The position numbers and the translations under genes were made by a program. Source: Siphlonurus alternatus (taxonomy: Eukaryota > Arthropoda > Insecta > Ephemeroptera > Siphlonuridae). From it: a DNA stretch of 64,000 nucleotides. The stretch is from contig OX463781.1 in the NCBI GenBank assembly GCA_949825025.1, positions 6,799,370 through 6,863,369 on the forward strand. The letters run 5' to 3'. Shown piece by piece: positions 12,666 to 24,605 of the stretch (positions are counted from its first letter, which is position 1; every line of letters begins with the position of its first letter). Below the pieces are notes generated by a model. It did not search any database and was not told the DNA's origin. It saw nothing but the letters and a program-made list of their open reading frames with translations.

Positions 12666-14510
12666 CATCCATATTTGTAGCTCAAGTATTATGTGTATCA
12701 GACAGATTATATGAGATAATCGTGGCATTCACTCTTTAAATCTAAAATTATAGTCCGAAAAATTGAAGGTGCGAGCTATTTGATCTTGTTACGTAATGCA
12801 GATGCTTTATGACCTTTGGAAATTTTATAATATTGCATGGCAAAAGAAATTATCTAAAATATAATACATTTAATTATTACAAAATTTAGCTCCACAAATT
12901 TACATGTTTATACATTTTGTTGCTGAAAAATTTGCAATTGGAAATTTTTTTATTGTGAGCTTTAATTTAGAGTTACAGAATTATTTTTAAATTTTCGCTT
13001 TTTTTTAGTGCAATATTATCTTCTGTTTATTTGTGTGTGTGCGTGTTTAGTTTTAGTTCTTGACGTGATCCAATTTTTTTGTACAGTGTTCGAATAGAAA
13101 TAAATAAAAATAATTATGTATTTGCCATCACTGTATTTTGTATATACCTTTCTATGCTTTGGACAGTACAAGCTAAACATATTCGAAACAGTATAATATA
13201 TATTAATGCTTAGTGCGAGTGTGAATGAAAAATATCAAGTTTCTTTGTACGAAATAACAAAATTTTAAATCAACATTATAATAATATTATTTATTTTATT
13301 ATATATAACTTTAATATATACTATCATGACGCATTATAATATGTATAGATTAAAGCACATAAAATATATAGTAATTATTGTAATAACATAATAATTGTGT
13401 TATTGTATATATTTATGTCAATCAAATTTATTGTGTCACATCAAAAGATAGACATGCATGTGAATGATAACAAAAAATTTACAATCATTACATCACTACA
13501 CAAACTTTTGAAATAAAACTATAAACACGGGAGATAATTAACCTGTAGGCTATTTTAACATCAATTTGATAATATGAATGCATGAATGAATATTTGATTT
13601 AAATGCATTGACTGTAAACATTCAAACCCATTGTTTATCATCACCACGAGCGTTGATAGAGAGAGAACATGCAGTAAAGCTATGTGCAATAACAACTTCG
13701 TACCATCTCTATGTGGTTTTGTATGACAGAGGCTCGCGGCGTTATGATGGATTAGAGACCATACCAATGACTGCTCTCTTCTCACCCCTATGAACCTCTC
13801 AACAATGCACAACAATGAATGATGCACACGCACACACTCTATTACAGATGACAATTTATGATTTCAAAATTCCCGCCATCAGTTTTTAACGCGTGACCCC
13901 ATGTGGTTAGATTAACCAAAACTATACTCACTGTCACTGCTAGCGAAGCCATGACAATTCACTCTCTTTATGTCCCATGAGAATTTATCATGCTGTGTAA
14001 ATTACCACATATATAATATGACCACGATCATGGATTTTAAATCTAATTTATTATACTATTTATATTTGACCAATGAAATTTTATTTACATAATACTTTTT
14101 AATTATAATTTTAAACGTATACTAGTTTGCATATGTTCGTTATATTTAAAAACCATACTATATAATAAAAATCATGAAAACGTAAAATGTTATTAGTTTG
14201 TTTCGCTCTGTATTTATTTAAAAGATGATTCATTTGATAATTATTTCACATACGTACGTGTATTTGCTTACTATGTAAAATAAGTTTAGTGAATTTGTAA
14301 TCAATATTCGATAACAAAAGATGGTTTATATTTTGCAGTATTTAAATACAAAATGTAATGTCACAAAATACAATTGAAATATGTTGACACAGTGGAAGAG
14401 AAGTGGGAAAATACAAAGATACTTTTAAATACCACAAACGAGCTTTTAAAAAAATATATTACAGCAAGAAATTTACGATGATCTAGATATTGTAGACTCA
14501 TGAAACAGGT
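12666..14510. other. AT-rich gene-free stretch
   Basis: No supportable gene. The short frames on both strands at 13561-13854 overlap one another and carry no family signature. Confidence 0.5.
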
Positions 14511-14519
14511 CGTATTTTA

Positions 14520-15010
14520 TATGTTTATTCTCTGACAGCAGCAACCTTGCCTACCGCGCTTTGCAACAGCAATATTATCAGCATAAGTTATCATTCTCCC
14601 TCCAACCCGGCGCTTGATAGCGCCACCCGCTAGCAGCCAGGGAGAATAGCTAAAAATGATACAACACTATGATACCACTTTTACTCGACTAATGGTCGCA
14701 AAGGGAATCAGATTACTATTGCTTTAAATCATTTTAGTATAAAAAAGTATAATACTATATAATATTTCACAATACTTTACACCCCATATATATATATGTT
14801 TTCCAATATTATTTTGTGTAACATCAATAACATAGATGATGTTTTTTTTATTCTTCTGGGAAAGATAAAAACGAGCGGATCTGTATCTGATCACTGGCTA
14901 ATTACATTGTCACCTCCCATCGGTGTGTTGTTTGTGCTGCAATGTCACTTTTGAGCCTCGGGCGTCAAACCTCCGGCACTGATGGCATGGGATTCGTTTG
15001 GCATCACAAT
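14520..15010. other. Two GC-richer islands, possible regulatory elements
   Basis: Mixed-composition blocks lie at about 14530-14650 (ACCCGGCGCTTGATAGCGCC, a near-palindrome) and 14865-15005 (CACTGGCTAATTACATTGTC with a CTAATTA core). Neither holds an exon-like frame. Confidence 0.3.
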
Positions 15011-17040
15011 CTAAATGTAATGATCGCATTGATACTTTTAACATTCAAATAATAAAAAAAAAAAGATTAATTAGAAATTTCACAAAAAAATAACAGTGAA
15101 AACCTTTGTAGTAAGGTCAATATGATTTTTAATTGTTTGATCTTTTTTTTTTTTTTTTTTACTTTTGAAAGTTTTTAGATCATATATTAAATAATAACAA
15201 TAAAAAAATTAAATTTTTTGTTTTGTTAAAATTTATTTGACAGCCTTTGGTAAAATTTTAAAATTAAAGTTTAATCAATTTTAAACAAATAAATAAAAAA
15301 AAAAAACATGACAGTTATTTATTTAAAAATCTGATAGATGTCAAAACCAGAAAAAATATAATAATTTGCAACATTTTAGAAAGTTTTAGAAATATTTTAT
15401 AACTCACTAACATGCTGCCAAAATATTGATACTGGCTTATAATGAATATGAATGTTTTTCAATCTGCACTTTTTATTATATTTAATGCAATTGCGTGAGA
15501 TTCAAATTTCAATTTGTTCACACAATATCTGAATGCGAACCTAATCAGTGAAGTATAAACATGGAATTTATGTAGATGAAAACGTTGCATCTTGAGCTGC
15601 TGTTAAAAAAAATAATAAAAATAAATTTCAATATAGATGGCAGCAGCATGCAGAGGTCACAAAATATTTGTTATGCAACCCGCAAAGCACCAAGTTACAA
15701 ACAGTTGCCTAACATTTAAGGCAACTACACATTTTTTTTTTTTTTTTTTTTTTGCTTGACAAGAGTACTCAAATTACATTAAAACTAAGGTAAACTATAA
15801 TTAAATGTGTTTTTGTTTTATTACATTAGGGTTGAAAAGAAAGACAACGGTATATTAAGGATGAAAATGAGAGAGAGAAAATATTTTGTGAGCTTTTTTT
15901 AAAAACCCTTTAGGCTATAAAATGCGTCTCTTGTGTTTCTTCTTTTATACATCACAGAGAAAATTACAAAAATGAGACAACATGACGGCCATCTAATTAG
16001 AGAGAACGAGTAGCAGCACTACTATACACGGATTTTATATAAACTTTATTAAATAAACTTCATTTTACTGCGAATATTACATCCAAATGATTGACAACCT
16101 GAAAATGAATTGTTGCTCTTTCATCTTTCACCATGAATCATTATATGAATGTTATTTTATATATAGTTGACCGCACACAAAAGTTTAAAAAAACTATTTT
16201 CCATTATATTATATATGAAGTAAAAATTGCCAAAGGGTGTATAAAATAATAAAGAATAGGGGACTTTATTTAGTAATATACTTTGTACTGTACAATACAT
16301 AGCAAAAGTATATTATTGTAATAAAAAAAAAAAATAATAGAATATTCTATAAATTATATTATTTTATAAATATTGATAAGTCAAAGAGATTAATATATAC
16401 AAAATAATAATAGATATATGTCTATAACATATGCTATGTTATAAATACAAAATATAATATTAGCCTGGAGGTATTTAAAATGGACCAAAGTGCGGTTCTT
16501 TGTGGTTATTCTAGTTTACACATACGCGAACGACGGCAATATTAAACATCAAAGTGATGAGATTTCCATGCTATTGTTACTATCATGAACAGTGAAATGT
16601 AAATGTGTACCGTGATCTGCCCCGGGGCAACTGAATGGAGAGATACACAGAACATGGGGACACTGTACATAAACATGTGCTGCACTCTATAACCTTGTTA
16701 TATGTTAGTCTCACACTAGCTGTGATGGTTATTATATTTTATAATAATTTTATTATTTTAATTAAATTCACTTTGGTAAAGAAATAATTTTCATGATTAC
16801 CATCTTGCTGTTTCTTAATAACAATGATTTTAAATTTAACGTGAATGTTACCTGGTGTCACCAAAGAGGTTACCTTGTGCTCTGGTGTCACTGCTAACAA
16901 GTGATTGGTGCTTATTTGCCGTATGTTCACGGGAATTGTATAACTATTTAATTTAAAGCAAATGGACAACCTTCATGATTTTTTAATGCATATTTGGATA
17001 CAGGACCATGATTATGTATTGTAATTTTTCTGATTTTTTT
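15011..17040. other. AT-rich gene-free stretch
   Basis: Poly-T tracts near 15143 and 15731-15753 and AT-rich sequence. Nothing supportable as a gene. Confidence 0.5.
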
Positions 17041-17054
17041 TTTTTAAACTTCTA

Positions 17055-17165
17055 ACATTTGCAAAATCAAGGGAAAAGACTCGTTGATGTCATAGTCATG
17101 CAACGTCTTTCCCTATGCTTGTGAGTTAAATATTTGCATGACTATGACGTCACATTGTTTTGCAG
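17055..17165. repeat. Degenerate inverted repeat with CRE-like sites
   Basis: TTGCAAAATCAAGGG and GATGTCATAGTCATGCAA on the left pair with TTGCATGACTATGACGTCA and TTTTGCA on the right. It is probably the remnant of a fold-back element lying just left of the larger one at 17342. Confidence 0.5.
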
Positions 17166-17341
17166 CACGATTTTATGGACGATAGAGGGTTCAAAAAATT
17201 CAGAAATTTTGACAATACATAACTCAAGGTCCTAGATATGCATTAAAAATGTCATGCAGATCGTCGATTGTAGTTATCTTATTATAATATGTATTTATTT
17301 ATATTTTATACACACACAGGAGCTGTCAATAATTTTTTCAT

Positions 17342-17664
17342 TATAATGGAGTATCGACCTCATTTTTTTTATTGCAGAAATGGATAGAGGGTGCAAAGTT
17401 ATGCTACCCTGATTTTTTTCAGATTTTTTTGAGACCAGGAACTATTTTTAAAAAAATTTTGAAAGTCCTTTTTGGTTTTAGGCGGCAAGTTCTATCTTTT
17501 TCTTAAAAAGCGGTGTCTCGTGACGTCACAAAAAGAACTTTCAATAATTTTTTTAAAACTATAAGTTCCCGGTCTCAAAAAAATCTGGAAAAAATCAGGG
17601 TAGCATAACTTTGCACCCTCTATCCATTTCTGCAATAAAAAAATGAGGTCGACACTCCATTATA
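17342..17664. mobile_element. Fold-back MITE with ~100-bp arms
   Basis: The left arm starts TATAATGGAGTATCGACCTC and continues through TTGCAGAAATGGATAGAGGG and GCAAAGTTATGCTACCCTGA. The right arm is its complement and ends GAGGTCGACACTCCATTATA. The centre contains a GTGACGTCAC palindrome. There is no coding sequence. Confidence 0.78.
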
Positions 17665-18094
17665 TTAATTAATATTAAATTAATAATGTTATAATTAATA
17701 TTCAATAATTTATAATGACAAATTATTAATTTGATTAAAGAAAACTTAATAAATTTTATAAGTTTGTTTTTATTGACATTATTATAATAAACATAACTAA
17801 TGTAAAAGGTAGCATGTGTATAGGAAAATGTATATATTATGTGTTTTGAAACTTCAGTAATAAACAGTAAAAATATAAAATATAAATTGCATACGTGTTA
17901 CTTTGTATAACCAGCTAACAAATCAAATTATAAAGTGTTGCAACTACTTTACCTTATTTCACATTTAATAATTTTAATCTTGCAACATAAAAAGTAAAGA
18001 AAATTGTTTGTGGTTTTGTAGTTGACAAATTGAGGTTAAAAGTTTTAATTAACCCTTACACAAACACAGCTAACATTTAGAGAGAAAAATGTTA

Positions 18095-18250
18095 GAAGAA
18101 AGCAGCTGTTAATTTGCATGTCAGCTTTGTGACGAGTCTCTTTGTGTCGCGCGGGCGGGGCCACCGGGAGGTCAGCTCACGTGGTGTCACTGTCAGCCGC
18201 TGAGCGGCGCCACGGTACGGAGAAACACGAGGTAGCACGGACACACCTTT
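18095..18250. other. GC-rich island, possible regulatory element
   Basis: GTCGCGCGGGCGGGGCCACC followed by CTCACGTGGTGTCAC, which includes an E-box CACGTG. Frames on both strands are open over a short distance but lack start context or splice borders. Confidence 0.28.
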
Positions 18251-18259
18251 ACATGCAAG

Positions 18260-21200
18260 ATAACTATCATAAGGGAACATCTACCATCATTCTTTTAGCT
18301 CATTCTAAAAGTTTCAGTCTGACACAAATAAATAATAGAATCTGGATTTTTTTTTCTTAATAAAATAATAAACAATAAAATATTTTCTAAATAAAATGAC
18401 TAAAATAATAGTGTTTTGATTTTATTTTTAATGTTTATCATAAAAATAACTTATAACTTTTTTGTTTTTTCTAGCTCTTTCTCTATTTTACCCTTCCAAT
18501 CTTCTTACTATCACTACAATATGTTATAATATTAATGCACTTACAGTTAGATACCGAGAAAAAAAATTAGGGGTGACTAAAACCTGACAAAGCTTTATTT
18601 TACTTGGTGTTTACGCTACCAGTGTTTATCATTAGGACGCTGCATTTCACCTACTGTCCTCTGTCTAACCTCTTTGCCCCCATGGTAACGTCTGATGCAT
18701 TTATTCCGCATCGTGCGTACACGCTACCCCTTTTAAATCCATCTAAAGAAACAGCAAGTGTTTTCAACTCTTAAATTGTAGCTTTGCGATCCTGGAGAGT
18801 ATAACATAAACATAACATATAACATAAACATAAACATAACCCCTACCCAGTACCCCGCCGCGAGCTGTAAGCTCTTAGGGGTGTATCCTTGTAAAAAAAA
18901 AAAAAAAAAAAAAACACACGTTAATAAGGATTGTAGGGGATTATTAAAATTTGTTTATTCAAGTTTTAATCATTTCGATTGCTTACAATTTAACTTTCAA
19001 TTTAAAAAGAAAGGAGGACATGTGCTTAGCTTGTTTTTGGTACAAAATATGCGTTTCTTTAGCAATTTTTAGCGTAAATTTTTATATTTTGGATAATTAT
19101 AGCTTCAAATTAACTCACGTGTGAGTTTTTTACAAAATTATTTATCCCAGTATAAATATTACATTTAACAAAAATTTAATTAAAATTTTATAATAAACTT
19201 TTGAGTATTATTATACAGAACAAAATTATAATTTAACAATTTCATAACACTATAGCAATTATAAAAGTAAAAATCCTATTACATACGGTTCAAATAGCAT
19301 AATTATTAGTGAAATAGCTTTACATATCAAATAGTTTAGTCAAAGCTTAAAATATTTTAGATACACATAGAGAAGAAAATAAAAATCGTTTTACGATCAG
19401 AAATTAAAGTTCTTTGATCAAATGCTTCACGTATACGAAGGCATGAGCAGCAGTTAGTTATAAAGCCTGTCAGATACACCGGACAAGGCTTTGACAGCAG
19501 CAGTTGCTGTATAATAATTCTGCATGAGGCAGGAAAAGCTAAGGCTCTTTACTATAGGGACAAAGCAGCAAGCAAGGTTGTTAGCCCAACGTCAGCTTTG
19601 GTAACCACTAGTACCCAGGTCAAACAACATTTACACACAAATAAGGTAGGGGGGGGGAGGAAAATTTGACAAGTAATCCGTCCATGCCAGAGGCGTGTGA
19701 AAAGAGGCTTTTGCATTTTTGTTCAAGATAAAAAAAAAATCTTCAAGTATTGATGTTGTTTGTTGGTCGTTTTGCTTTTCTTATTGGATTGCTTTCTTGC
19801 TGTAGTTCACTTGGTAAATAATCACACCCAACACCGCTGTGTTGAGTTTTTTTTTCTTGTGAGAAATAAAGAAAGAGAGAGAGAAAAAAAAATCTTCTAT
19901 GTAGTTCAAAACCAGAAGTTTAGATATCCATACAAAACAGAATTGATGGAAAAAGTTTGCACTTGTCATTTAATTTAAAATCAGAAAACTTTTTTTTTTA
20001 TAAAGTAGTTGATTAATTTTTTATTATTTATAAATCAATTTTTATAGTATATTTTAAAGAAAATTTATTCACTTAATAAAGTAGAACATTTTTGTACGAA
20101 ACAGATGAATTGTGCATTTTTATTATATAAAATTTTTAAATTTATTATTTTTATAGAAAGAAAAAGAGTGACGTAAATTTTATAAATAATCAATTTCTAT
20201 AATTCCTTTGAGGTGAGAGTAAAAGAAATGTAATTTATGAAATTACATTTAAAATAAATGTTCAATATAATAAAAAAATAACAATTTGATTTATTGTTTT
20301 TCACACAAATAAAAACACAAAGGAATAAAAATACATTGATCAATGTTTTATTTAATACAAACGAATAAAACTTGTAGTGAAAACATTTATGAAAAACTTA
20401 ACAATAAAGTTTATATCCTCTTGAGATACTGTTCTTTTTTTATAATGGCTTTAATGCCATGAAATTGTATCTACTTTATATATTTTCACCACAAGGAAGA
20501 GAATGTTATAAGACCGAATTGGGACCTTTCTTTAATCTTCTATTACATTTTCTAACGTACTATCTTTTTTTTTCCCCTACAATAGTTTTCTTCTCCGAAC
20601 TATAATGTTCTCCTAGGTTGCTTGAAACAACGTACTGTACTGTAGTATAAATGTGTAAGATCGTTATTTTTCTACCTTATATATTTTTTTTTCTTTTTAC
20701 TGGTTTACATCACTCGGGGGTACAGACAATTTCAAATTCCATTTCAACAACGACGTATCGTCTTTCTGCGACCACTTCGCGAGACTTGTGATCCCCTGAG
20801 TGTCATCTCAAACACTCCCCCCCCCCTGTCACTCTAGATTACTATATAATAATAATGCCTTGTGAAACATTAGGGAGTAAAATGCATCAGCACTTTTTTT
20901 TATAAAAAATAATCTCTTTTTTTTTAAGTATTAAAATTCAAATTATTTACATTTTAAAAGTAACAAAGATAGATTGCATCATTATATTTACATTAACCTT
21001 TTTTATGCAATTTAGTTTTACAGATGCTGTGTTACATAAAAAAAAAACAATGTTATATAAATTTTATTGTTCTGGATCTTCAAAAATTTACATTTGGGTT
21101 ACTATATTTTTTGTAAGTAAGAAATGGTTATCGCGATTTAAATTTAAATAATACACTAAAATCCTATTTTTCATTTTTTTTTTATTTATTTGTTAGTTAA

Positions 21201-21358
21201 ACACTTAGTTTCATCGCAATTATAATATAAATATATGTAATTATACAAATTTATTTTGAATCTAATTTTATCATAAATTAAAAAAAAAAGGAACAAGTAA
21301 TCAATAACAATTTGGATATTAGTAAATAACTTTTTCGTGCAAAGGCTATTCATATTGA
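18260..21358. other. AT-rich gene-free stretch
   Basis: No supportable gene. An ACATAACATA / ACATAAAC direct-repeat patch lies at about 18801-18841, and poly-A at 18892-18914. The rest is AT-rich. Confidence 0.5.
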
Positions 21359-21570
21359 ATTTTATTTCACTTTTCGGACTTTTACCTTTGATACCAAGTC
21401 TCAGATCACCTGAGGAAGAGAGCGGTTGACTCTCGAAACGTATTGATATGTGTAGTACATGCAAGTGTTAGTAACGTGCACGAACACTAAGTGATCATCG
21501 CAACATACTACACACAGAAGGATTACATCGAACACCGGCAAAGGTAAAAGTCCGAAAAGTGAAATAAAAT
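21359..21570. mobile_element. Short TIR element with hammerhead-like core
   Basis: Inverted ends TTTTATTTCACTTTTCGGAC + TTTTACCTTTG pair with CAAAGGTAAAAG + TCCGAAAAGTGAAATAAAAT. Inside, CTGAGGA (21410-21416), a GAGAG/CTCTC hairpin and CGAAAC (21434-21439) reproduce the order of the hammerhead ribozyme core. This motif combination is common in Penelope-like and other non-autonomous elements. There is no coding frame. Confidence 0.6.
21410..21462 (+). ncRNA. Hammerhead-ribozyme-like motif (unproven)
   Basis: The order seen is CTGAGGA, stem II GAGAG-loop-CTCTC, then GAAAC and a possible stem III ACGUAU/AUGUGU with loop UGAU, followed by A as a possible cleavage position. Stem I is weak: the bases before CTGA pair poorly with those after the candidate cleavage site. 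It may be a decayed ribozyme or a coincidental hairpin. Confidence 0.3.
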
Positions 21571-22649
21571 ACAAATTGGATATAGAAAAGCAATGTCCAA
21601 TATACATGGGAAAAGTGTATGATTTATAAATAAGTTTTTAATTCAATTTAGAGATTGATGGATAAAATTAATCAAATGACATTCTATGAGAAAATAGTAC
21701 TTAAAACCTTTGTAAAATTAACGAAGAACATACATTTTTAATTTTATTGAATCTCTATTTTCACTTTATTTTTTATTTCTGAAAAAAAAAACACAGTTTA
21801 ATGTAGACAGTAAAACGTCAGGAGTAAAACGTGTATAAATAATTCGAGGGGACCCGATGTATTGACACTCCTAATAAACGTCCTATGTACGTCGACGTGC
21901 AATATTAATATGTTGCACAGACAGTGACGATAAGAGATGCGTCACACCCTGATTGACAAATAAACGATGGAAAATAAAGTTTGTTTACAAATAAATTTCG
22001 ATTGTTGAAAATAGTTCCAAAATAAAGCAGTATCATTTTAAATGAAAATACAATGTTTCGTTCGTGTGTTCTGCTCTTATTGTTAGTTATTTTAATAATT
22101 TTAAAATATAATGAAGCTCGTAGTATTAATGCTTATCAGAAGTAAGTACTAATACCATAATTATAAAAATAAACCATTTTTTATATTTAAATACAACTTA
22201 TATATCGTTTAAAAAAAATGCTGCAGTCTTATTAATTTTTTTATTTTTAAATACTGCGTATTTAATCATAAGAGGCTAGAAAAGTAGTTTCTTGTAAAAA
22301 AATTTCATTCTTCAAATTCTTAAACTTTATTTTATTTCTCACACAAATATAAAACATATTTTTCTAATTATTTTATTATTTCACTCAGTATGTGTATATA
22401 ATATATAGAGTAGATAGATTATAATTAATAATCAAAACACTATAATATGCAGAGTTGGGACAACATCCTGTTCTATTGTACACTCGTCGCCTTGGGAAAT
22501 TTTCTCTTGCGACCTTGTTACATACCATGCCCAGTTAAGAATAGCATGATATAACAAGGCTGCAAGTGGGAAAGTTTACAACACGAGGAAAGTACCTTTA
22601 TGAAACATAAAAATTATTTCGTGATTGTAAACTGGTTGTTTGAATGTAG
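21571..22649. other. Intron-like AT-rich sequence
   Basis: Directly upstream of the exon at 22650. AT-rich with no coding frame apart from the acceptor region at its 3' end; presumably intron of the host gene. Confidence 0.45.
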
Positions 22650-22773
22650 TGGGAACCGGAAGGCGGCCATCTGGACCCACAAGTACTGGCCCGAGAACGA
22701 CCTGTTCGGCGTGCGAGCGAACAAAGACCGCGTGATGCGGAACCTCGAGAAACCCCCGGCCGCGAACAAGCAG
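22650..22773 (+). CDS. Penultimate exon of an unrecognised host gene
   Basis: A GC-rich coding block in AT-rich DNA. It runs from a probable acceptor (GAATGTAG, ending 22649) to a strong donor (AAGCAG|GTATGG). The peptide includes WTHKYWPENDLFGVRANKD followed by VMRNLEKPPAANKQ. It ends in phase 0 and joins in frame to the exon at 23281, whose acceptor is also phase 0. The start is in codon phase 2, so at least one upstream coding exon must exist; none can be placed with confidence. I do not recognise the family. The two exons and their splice sites are read directly from sequence; membership in one gene is inferred from matching phases, short spacing (507 bp) and composition. Confidence 0.7.
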
Positions 22774-23280
22774 GTATGGAGCGCCTGTAGAGCGGCAACC
22801 TGCACAACAGAACTGCTGAAAAAGTTGCATACCTACAGGGGCTAATGAAAAATATTTCCCTTTGTAAGCCCCTGTTAATTTTTAATGCTAACCATTTGTG
22901 TTTTGCCATCATCCTATTCACTCTGTATTTCTTACGTTAATCATAATTATTGTTGAATTAAATTTGAGATGATTTTATGCATGCAAAGTGAACCTTTATA
23001 CTATAGTACAGTTATGGATTGATAAATATATTATTTAATGGCAACGAGCCTATTTTCGATACATGTCTGGAAATTTCATATCAGAATATTTATGTTGATG
23101 AAGTTGAAGTTTAATACAAGAGTGCATTTATTAGTTTACTAAATTCTCATAATATTAATATTTTTATGGTTTTACAAACGTTGTTTACAGTACGAAATAT
23201 TTTCCTGTGCGGATTTCGCCTCAAAATTGGACTCATGGATGGCAATAAAGTAGTAAAAATATTATAATTTTTTCTTCTAG

Positions 23281-23583
23281 CCAAACTCGAGCCCATCTCT
23301 ACGGGACCCCGACCGCCCTTTTCCTCCAGATGAAGCCAACAAGACCCCTCCGCCACCAGCTGAGCCCTCCGCCCCTCCCGTCCTCCTCGACCTAAACGTG
23401 GACAAGCTGGACGCCTCGCGGGGTCTGCCGTGCGCACGGCAAGCCGGACTTCCTCCAGACTCCGGGAGCAGCCGGGACTCGAGCACTTCCGGTCCGAATG
23501 ATGAAGACTCGAGCGTGGAGTTCGAGACGGGGCCTCCTATCGATGACCTGCTGTACTACGACGAGCTCGACCAGGAGATGTGA
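23281..23583 (+). CDS. Terminal exon of the same host gene
   Basis: Follows an excellent polypyrimidine tract and acceptor (TTTTTTCTTCTAG, ending 23280). It is open in phase 0 for 100 codons to TGA at 23581-23583. The encoded C-terminus is Pro/Ser/Asp-rich and probably disordered: a proline-rich part (FPPDEANKTPPPPAEPSAPP), an acidic Ser stretch (SSTSGPNDEDSSVEFETG) and an acidic-aromatic end (PIDDLLYYDELDQEM). The composition suggests a cytoplasmic tail or regulatory region, not an enzyme. The whole exon is GC-rich, unlike all flanking sequence. No family assignment is possible from this fragment. Confidence 0.75.
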   Translation, partial: PNSSPSLRDPDRPFPPDEANKTPPPPAEPSAPPVLLDLNVDKLDASRGLPCARQAGLPPDSGSSRDSSTSGPNDEDSSVEFETGPPIDDLLYYDELDQEM

Positions 23584-24605
23584 CGATCAGCTGATCGTGG
23601 AAGTTTTTTATGTTACTTATGACATAAAACACATTGTATTTGTGATGTGGTGTTTAACATGTGGTGTTAGTAATAATCATCCTTATACTGTTTTTAAATT
23701 AAAGTTTAATTATAGTATGTTTTGTTGTAGAATTTAATTATTACAGATTATATTTTTTTAACATTATTTATTGGTTCACCCTATATTTCACTGTGTGTTA
23801 AGTCTGGTCATAAATGTACAATCTATTAAGGAGAAAAATGCTAAGGTGAACCTAACTATTTGACATCTTCAATTTATTCCATTACTGACAAACACATTTT
23901 TCTTACTTCTTATTTTTATCAAAGTTTATAAAAATTGAAAATGACATTCATATTTTGTTTATCATAAATATTTTTAGACTTCACTATCACTCATATATCT
24001 TTCAATGTTATAGTCAACAAAAATAGATAACAATGTAAGATGAGTAGAGTCATTGGAGACTATAATATAATACAAGGGAAAAAAATATATAAGTAGACGA
24101 AGATGATATGTTTTTTTTCTTAAAAGTTAAAATGTTTTCTTGTATGTATGGGAGTTCCCATAGGAGTAGGAGTTGAAAGTTGAGGCGTAAAAGAGAGAGA
24201 GAGAGAGAGGGATGTTATAGCATGGGTTAAGGATATAGGCTTCTTCTAGCTTGGTTAAGGGCTTATCAACACCCCCATATCAAGTGTAGCAGCGACAAGA
24301 CTCAAGGGAATTTTACTTCACATTTTTTTTTTCTCCATCATGAAGATATGTGTCGTTGTTGTACCTTTAGCTTGTATAATAATGCTTTAGCTATACTATC
24401 TTTTATATACAACTTTTTTTTTTTTCTGAAAGGTAAAATGGACTTACTTTCTTTAGATACAATAAAGGTATAGCGAGAAGGGGAATGTTAAGAAAATATA
24501 ACATTGTTATGCTCATATAAAGAAAAATATATGTTTTAAAATTGACACTTGAAATAGATTAAATTTGAAATATGATGTTTTTTGATGTAATAAAAGTTTT
24601 TATGT
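23584..24605 (+). other. Likely 3' UTR of the host gene
   Basis: AT-rich sequence after the stop. ATTAAA lies near 23697, and AATAAA motifs near 24464 and 24586 could serve as polyadenylation signals. It also contains a (GA)n tract at about 24192-24209. The true end is unknown. Confidence 0.35.

Noticed and set aside
13561..13854. Overlapping short frames on both strands
   Set aside because: No family signature, and both strands are open because of local composition.
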